A stretch of 9,912 nt of DNA from Pyrinomonadaceae bacterium (GTDB taxonomy: Bacteria > Acidobacteriota > Blastocatellia > Pyrinomonadales > Pyrinomonadaceae): contig JAJAYR010000252.1 in the NCBI GenBank assembly GCA_026786155.1, forward strand, positions 1-9,912, written 5' to 3'. This document shows positions 6,351-9,912 of the stretch, piece by piece. Numbering within the stretch: position 1 is the first letter of the stretch; the number at the start of each line of letters is the position of its first letter. The position numbers and the translations under genes are program-made. The notes beneath the pieces were generated by a model. That model was given only the letters and a program-made list of their open reading frames with translations. It made no database searches and had not been told where the DNA came from.

Positions 6351-7502
6351 GTGAAACACTACCCTGACGTGCGTATTTCTGCAAAATTAGAATCGCCGCT
6401 GAACGCCGCTGAACGCCGATTATTTTTTAACATTTCTTCTATCAATTCTTTTTGCTTCATCAGTATATTGCTGTTCGGCTTCGTTTTGTTTTCACCCGTT
6501 TCAATTTTCGCCGAAACTCTCGCGGAATATCGCGCCGACGTTAAAGCGTCGAACACATTGATTCAAAATCTGCTGTATCCCGACGACGAAGATTCGACTT
6601 TCGATGATTTCGCCAAGTTGGAGCGCGAATTGTTAAAGCAGATTCGCCGCCGAATTCCCGCGTCCGAAAAAATCGAATGGCAGGGCGCGACCGTCGAAAC
6701 GAATAACCGATGGCTGGTGGAAAAACTCGATAAATTCGAGCAAACGCCGGAAACGGACGATAAGCGTTGGGACGTTTTAACCGAAGTCGGCGAACGGCTC
6801 GAAGCAATTACGGAAAAGTTGGACGAACTCGAAAATCCGGCGGCGGCAACGCGCACCAAAGACGAAGACAAACGTAAATTAGCGGAGATTCTGCGGCGCG
6901 AAGAATATCAAAAGCCGGTCGCCAAAGACGAAAGCTGGTCGCAAAAAATACAGCGAAAAATTGAGGAATGGCTGCTGAAAATGTTTCCGCGCCCGAATGT
7001 TTCGCCGTCTTCGTCCGCCGGTTTTGAATCGTTTTCATTTGTTTTGCAGATGCTTCTTTACGCTTTGATTCTGGGTGTCATCGGGTTCGTGATTTATCGT
7101 TTCGCGCCATTTTTCGTCAAACAATTGCGCGGTCGGGAAAAGCGCGAGCAAAAGGAGCGCGTCATTTTAGGCGAACGATTAGCAGCCGACGAAACGGCGC
7201 AGAACCTGTTCGCCGAAGCCGAAAATCTGGCGCGGGCGGGAAATTTGCGCGGCGCGATTCGTCAAGGCTACATCGCGCTGTTGTGCGATTTGAGCGATAA
7301 AAAAATCATCGGGCTTTCCCAAAATAAAACCAACCGCGATTATCTGCGCGACGTGCGCCGTCAAAACGAACTTTATCAAAATATGAGCGGGTTGACCGTC
7401 AACTACGAACGTCATTGGTATGGCTTTGACGAAGCGGAAGCAGCGGATTGGGAGAATTTCAGAAACGGTTACCAAAAGGCGGTCGGTGGTGCGGAAGGAT
7501 AA
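6351..7502 (+). CDS. DUF4129 domain-containing membrane-anchored protein
   Basis: A 383-residue protein. A hydrophobic stretch at about 34-54 ending Ser-Ile-Phe-Ala before Glu55 is a signal peptide or N-terminal anchor, preceded by an unusually long polar N-terminus. Residues 55-215 are charged and helix-rich, probably extracytoplasmic. A second membrane segment is at about 227-249. The C-terminal DUF4129 domain (about 284-372) is recognisable from AENLARAGNLRGAIRQGYIA, then Lys-Thr-Asn-Arg-Asp-Tyr-Leu-Arg, and finally Leu-Thr-Val-Asn-Tyr-Glu-Arg-His-Trp-Tyr-Gly with a later Trp-x-x-Phe; it should lie in the cytoplasm. DUF4129 domains occur alone or at the C-terminus of transglutaminase-like membrane proteins, often beside MoxR ATPases. 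The start is GTG: the codon two before it is a stop and no in-frame ATG occurs before the membrane segment. No Shine-Dalgarno site is seen. Confidence 0.9.
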   Translation: MKHYPDVRISAKLESPLNAAERRLFFNISSINSFCFISILLFGFVLFSPVSIFAETLAEYRADVKASNTLIQNLLYPDDEDSTFDDFAKLERELLKQIRRRIPASEKIEWQGATVETNNRWLVEKLDKFEQTPETDDKRWDVLTEVGERLEAITEKLDELENPAAATRTKDEDKRKLAEILRREEYQKPVAKDESWSQKIQRKIEEWLLKMFPRPNVSPSSSAGFESFSFVLQMLLYALILGVIGFVIYRFAPFFVKQLRGREKREQKERVILGERLAADETAQNLFAEAENLARAGNLRGAIRQGYIALLCDLSDKKIIGLSQNKTNRDYLRDVRRQNELYQNMSGLTVNYERHWYGFDEAEAADWENFRNGYQKAVGGAEG

Positions 7503-7569
7503 GGGATGAGGGATGAAATGAAGAATTTTTTCCGACATTCATCCTTCATCTCTCATCCCTCATCCCTTA
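7500..7569. repeat. Heptamer-based inverted repeat filling the DUF4129-DUF4350 gap, copy C
   Basis: TAAGGGATGAGGGATGA (7500-7516) is an exact complement of TCATCCCTCATCCCTTA (7553-7569), a 17-bp stem. The left arm has two GGGATGA units; the right arm has four in-register 7-nt units from 7539 to 7566 (TCATCCT, TCATCTC, then TCATCCC twice). The loop contains ATTTTTTCC. The left arm starts with the TAA stop codon of the DUF4129 gene and the right arm ends four bases before the DUF4350 ATG, so the element spans essentially the whole spacer. No terminal T-tract follows, so in an operon it would more likely act as an RNA structure than as a terminator. Confidence 0.88.
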
Positions 7570-7573
7570 ATTT

Positions 7574-9025
7574 ATGCGTCAGAAGTTTTTCATATTTTTA
7601 TCAATCATCATCCTGATAATCGTTTTAATCGGGCTGAATGCCGCGTCTTACGTCAAGCAGGAAAAAACGCCGGACAACGAATTTAATCCGAACCGTTCGA
7701 CATATAACACGGGCGCGACCGGCACTCGCGCGTTTTACGATTTGCTGGCGGAAACCGGACGAACGGTTACGCGCTGGCAGGAATCGCCGTCCGCGCTTTC
7801 GATTGACGATGAAAACAAACCGGACACTTTCGTCGTCATCGGAAAGACGCGCCGCGAGTTCACCGACACGGAAATCGAATCGCTGCTGCGCTGGGTTTCA
7901 CTCGGCGGGAAACTGGTTTTGATTGACCGCGAACCGCCGTCCGAGTTGGTGAAATCAACGGCGAATTGGAAAATCGCCGTCAAATCTGAAATCGAACCGC
8001 CGCTGTTCGCCGACCCGTCGGACATCAAGCAGATGACGGAAAAAACGGTGGCGGCAAAACCGGCACAGCCGACCGTTTACACGAGCAAAGTTAACGCGGT
8101 GCAAGCGTCGCGTTTCGCTTCTTCGATAAATTTCGAGCGTTTCGCCAATAGTGAAAAAGATGAACCACCGACGAATTTTACGACAACTCCGAGCAATTCG
8201 ACGGCAAATGAAGGCGACGAAAATTCTGATAAAAAAGATGCGCCAATTTCAACCGATGAAGCGCTAAATAGGTTAAAAGGAAAGAAATTACAAAGTATTG
8301 AAACCAAATCTGCACAAAATGATTCGACCGCGCCGCCGACCGCGCCCGTCGCACATCTCGCTGACAACGGGAAAACTTTGCTCGTTGATTTCCCTTTCGG
8401 CGCGGGGCGCATCGTTTTTTTGTCCGACCCGTATATCGTTTCCAACGGCGGCATCAATCTGGTTGATAACGCGCAGTTGGCGATCAACATCGTCGCTTCC
8501 GGCGGCGGAATCATCGCCTTTGACGAATTTCATCAAGGCTTCGGCGCGGGGCAAAATCGTCTGCTCGATTATTTTGCGGGAACGCCTTTGACGGCGATTT
8601 TCCTGCAATTCGCCGTGCTGGTCGGCGTAATTTTATTCACCAACAGTCGCCGTTTCGCGCGTCCGCTGCCGGAAAACGAGCCGAATCGCCTTTCAAAACT
8701 CGAATACGTCGCGGCGATGGCGGAACTTCAGCGGCGCACGAAGGCTTTCGATTTGGCGATGGAAAATATCTACAAGGATTTCCGGCGGCGCGTGTCGCGG
8801 TTGGTCGGCGCGGATAATCTGACGATTTCACACGAAAATCTGGCGCGGTTAATCGCCGAACGCGCCAATCTGAACGCCGCCGAAATCGAAACTTTGCTGT
8901 CGAAATGTGAAGCCGTCGCGCAAGGCGAACCGACGAATAAACGGGAGACTTTAAATCTAATCAGCCGTTTGCGCCAAGTCGAAGAAACGCTCGGTTTGAA
9001 AAGAAACCGTCGCGCAAAATTATAA
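7574..9025 (+). CDS. DUF4350 domain-containing membrane protein
   Basis: A 483-residue protein. A membrane segment at 5-24 is followed by the family signature around 43-63 (TYNTGATGTRAFYDLLAETG, then a Trp at 68), a hydrophobic strand VVIG (87-90) and GGKLVLID (111-118), as in the Rossmann-like DUF4350 core. The second half of the core is at about 259-325 (LLVDFPFGAGRIVFLSD, Asp-Asn-Ala-Gln-Leu-Ala-Ile-Asn, AFDEFHQGFG). A second membrane segment is at about 335-357, then a cytoplasmic helical tail with EYVAAMAELQRR. The two halves of the core are separated by about 110 polar residues (145-255) rich in Ser, Thr, Pro, Lys and Glu, which look like a disordered insert. Biochemical function of the family is unknown. 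The gene starts immediately after a hairpin repeat and has no Shine-Dalgarno site. Confidence 0.9.
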   Translation: MRQKFFIFLSIIILIIVLIGLNAASYVKQEKTPDNEFNPNRSTYNTGATGTRAFYDLLAETGRTVTRWQESPSALSIDDENKPDTFVVIGKTRREFTDTEIESLLRWVSLGGKLVLIDREPPSELVKSTANWKIAVKSEIEPPLFADPSDIKQMTEKTVAAKPAQPTVYTSKVNAVQASRFASSINFERFANSEKDEPPTNFTTTPSNSTANEGDENSDKKDAPISTDEALNRLKGKKLQSIETKSAQNDSTAPPTAPVAHLADNGKTLLVDFPFGAGRIVFLSDPYIVSNGGINLVDNAQLAINIVASGGGIIAFDEFHQGFGAGQNRLLDYFAGTPLTAIFLQFAVLVGVILFTNSRRFARPLPENEPNRLSKLEYVAAMAELQRRTKAFDLAMENIYKDFRRRVSRLVGADNLTISHENLARLIAERANLNAAEIETLLSKCEAVAQGEPTNKRETLNLISRLRQVEETLGLKRNRRAKL

Positions 9026-9028
9026 TCA

Positions 9029-9787
9029 ATGCCGCTTTCATCGCTGATTTTACTGGTTATTTTGTTTTTTATCACGACTGCCGTCGGCGTGGTAACGGGC
9101 AGCAATTCGCTGATTACCGTTCCCGTGATGTTTCAATTCGGCATCGAGCCGAAGGTCGCGGTGGCGACGAATATGTTCGGGCTGACGTTTATGGCAATCG
9201 GCGCGACGATTCCGTTTGTCCGGCAAAAAACGATTGATTACCAAAAAGTTTCGCCGCTCGTTTTAATCACCGTCGTCGGCTCGGCAATCGGCGCGTGTCT
9301 GGTCGGATTAATTTCCGACCAGACAATGCCAATTATCGTTTCGGTTTCGATGATTGTGGTTTCGATTTTTACTTTTTTCAAACCAAACGCGGGCATTGCC
9401 AAAACCGCTTCGATTTCGCGCAATTATTTAATCATTACTTACGTTCTGACGTTTCTTTTAGGAATTTACGGCGGACTTTACAGCGGCGGTTACGTAACCG
9501 TTCTGACCGCCACGTTCGTCGCGTTTTTCGGAATGACGTTCACCGAATCGGTCGCGTCCACTAAACTCGTCAACGTCTTTTCGTCGTCAATTGCCTCGCT
9601 GATTTTTATGTGGCAAGGTTTAGTTGATTACCAATTAGGCGCGATTTTAGCCGTAACGATGTTCATCGGCGCATACATCGGCGCGTCAACCGTAACGAAA
9701 TTAAATGATGTTTGGCTCAAACGTATCTTTTTGGGAACAGTTTTAATTTTAGCCGTTAAGACAATTTTTGACTTTACTTTGAAATAA
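9029..9787 (+). CDS. TauE/SafE-family (TSUP) membrane permease
   Basis: A 252-residue, highly hydrophobic protein of the usual length for the sulfite exporter TauE/SafE family, with about eight membrane segments and the family's internal duplication. The first repeat has VGVVTGSNSLITVPVMFQFG (19-38) followed by Ala-Val-Ala-Thr-Asn-Met-Phe; the second has LGIYGGLYSGGYVTVL (144-159) followed by Glu-Ser-Val-Ala-Ser-Thr-Lys-Leu-Val-Asn. These paired Gly-rich loops and the small-residue/Thr/Asn helices are the family pattern. The first loop reads Gly-Ser-Asn-Ser where many members have a run of glycines. Members move sulfite, sulfoacetate or other organosulfur anions; substrate here is unknown. 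Only 3 bp separate it from the DUF4350 stop codon, so the two are very probably co-transcribed. No Shine-Dalgarno site is seen. Confidence 0.92.
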   Translation: MPLSSLILLVILFFITTAVGVVTGSNSLITVPVMFQFGIEPKVAVATNMFGLTFMAIGATIPFVRQKTIDYQKVSPLVLITVVGSAIGACLVGLISDQTMPIIVSVSMIVVSIFTFFKPNAGIAKTASISRNYLIITYVLTFLLGIYGGLYSGGYVTVLTATFVAFFGMTFTESVASTKLVNVFSSSIASLIFMWQGLVDYQLGAILAVTMFIGAYIGASTVTKLNDVWLKRIFLGTVLILAVKTIFDFTLK

Positions 9788-9833
9788 ATGAAGGGTGTGC
9801 AAATTAAAACAGTCGAGTTTTCAATATTTTACA

Positions 9834-9912
9834 TTCGGAATAGATGAGAGATGAAAGATGATAACTGATAGATTTTATCTCTCATCTCTCATCTTTCATC
9901 TCTCATCTATTC
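9834..9912. repeat. Heptamer-based inverted repeat, copy B (cut by window edge)
   Basis: A perfect 24-bp stem (9838-9861 against 9889-9912) flanks a 27-base loop. From 9839 to 9908 the sequence is ten consecutive 7-nt units with no slip: five ending AGAT or ACT (GAGAGAT at 9846, GAAAGAT at 9853) and five ending ATCT (CTCATCT at 9881, 9888 and 9902). The flank TTCGG before the left arm is the same as in copy A, whose right arm ends CCGAA, so the right end of this copy probably continues a few bases past the window. It follows the permease stop codon by 46 bp. The short stretch 9788-9833 shows nothing else. Confidence 0.87.

Noticed and set aside
6393..6417. Short tandem CGCCGCTGAA repeat at the start of the DUF4129 gene
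   Set aside because: Only two and a half copies of 10 nt, not a multiple of three and within coding sequence; too little to treat as an element.
7500..7569. Rho-independent terminator after the DUF4129 gene
   Set aside because: The stem is strong but its loop is 36 bases, no T-tract follows the right arm, and the next gene begins four bases later in the same direction.
9021..9026. TATAAT at the DUF4350-permease junction as a permease promoter
   Set aside because: It ends only two bases before the ATG, so transcription would start inside the coding region, and it overlaps the last codons of the preceding gene; coincidence is more likely.
9788..9844. Possible 18-codon peptide starting at the ATG next to the permease stop codon (9788)
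   Set aside because: It ends inside the heptamer repeat, has no Shine-Dalgarno site, no recognisable features, and is of a length expected by chance.

Overview
This 9.9-kb window is bacterial chromosome, with roughly even base composition. It most resembles an acidobacterium of the Blastocatellia/Pyrinomonadaceae type. That placement is an inference from two things: a very large Oar-like TonB-dependent receptor with an N-terminal carboxypeptidase-regulatory-like domain, and a neighbouring set of a multi-pass membrane protein, a DUF4129 protein and a DUF4350 protein. No rRNA or other phylogenetic marker is present to prove it.

Layout. At the left, on the minus strand, lie the 5' end of a 3-methyladenine DNA glycosylase gene (cut by the window edge) and, upstream of it, a small VOC-fold (glyoxalase-like) gene with a good promoter. 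Between them is an inverted repeat made of 8-nt units. Diverging from the VOC gene is the 1282-aa outer-membrane receptor (839-4687), with a recognisable promoter, the only strong Shine-Dalgarno site in the window, and a textbook rho-independent terminator. A 400-bp non-coding stretch follows (4688-5089). It holds an array of six short palindromes, all with a three-base loop closed by GGC/GCC. On the plus strand, 5090-9787 then holds four collinear genes: a six-TM membrane protein, a DUF4129 protein, a DUF4350 protein and a TauE/SafE-type permease.

How the genes may work together. In other bacteria DUF4129 and DUF4350 proteins usually sit beside a MoxR-type AAA+ ATPase and a DUF58 (vWA-like) protein, in a poorly understood envelope-associated module. 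Here the DUF4350 gene is followed after 3 bp by the permease, so either the module is split or its other members lie elsewhere. The receptor is probably a separate transcription unit for uptake or surface functions. The glycosylase and VOC genes are housekeeping or stress functions and show no clear link to the rest.

The most unusual content is non-coding. Three intergenic inverted repeats (6235-6326, 7500-7569, 9834-9912) are built from degenerate 7-nt units kept almost perfectly in register, and a fourth (92-204) is built from 8-nt units. Together with the triloop-palindrome array they suggest a genome rich in small, structure-forming intergenic repeats, several of them between co-oriented genes. 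I found no tRNA, rRNA, CRISPR array, transposase or phage gene.
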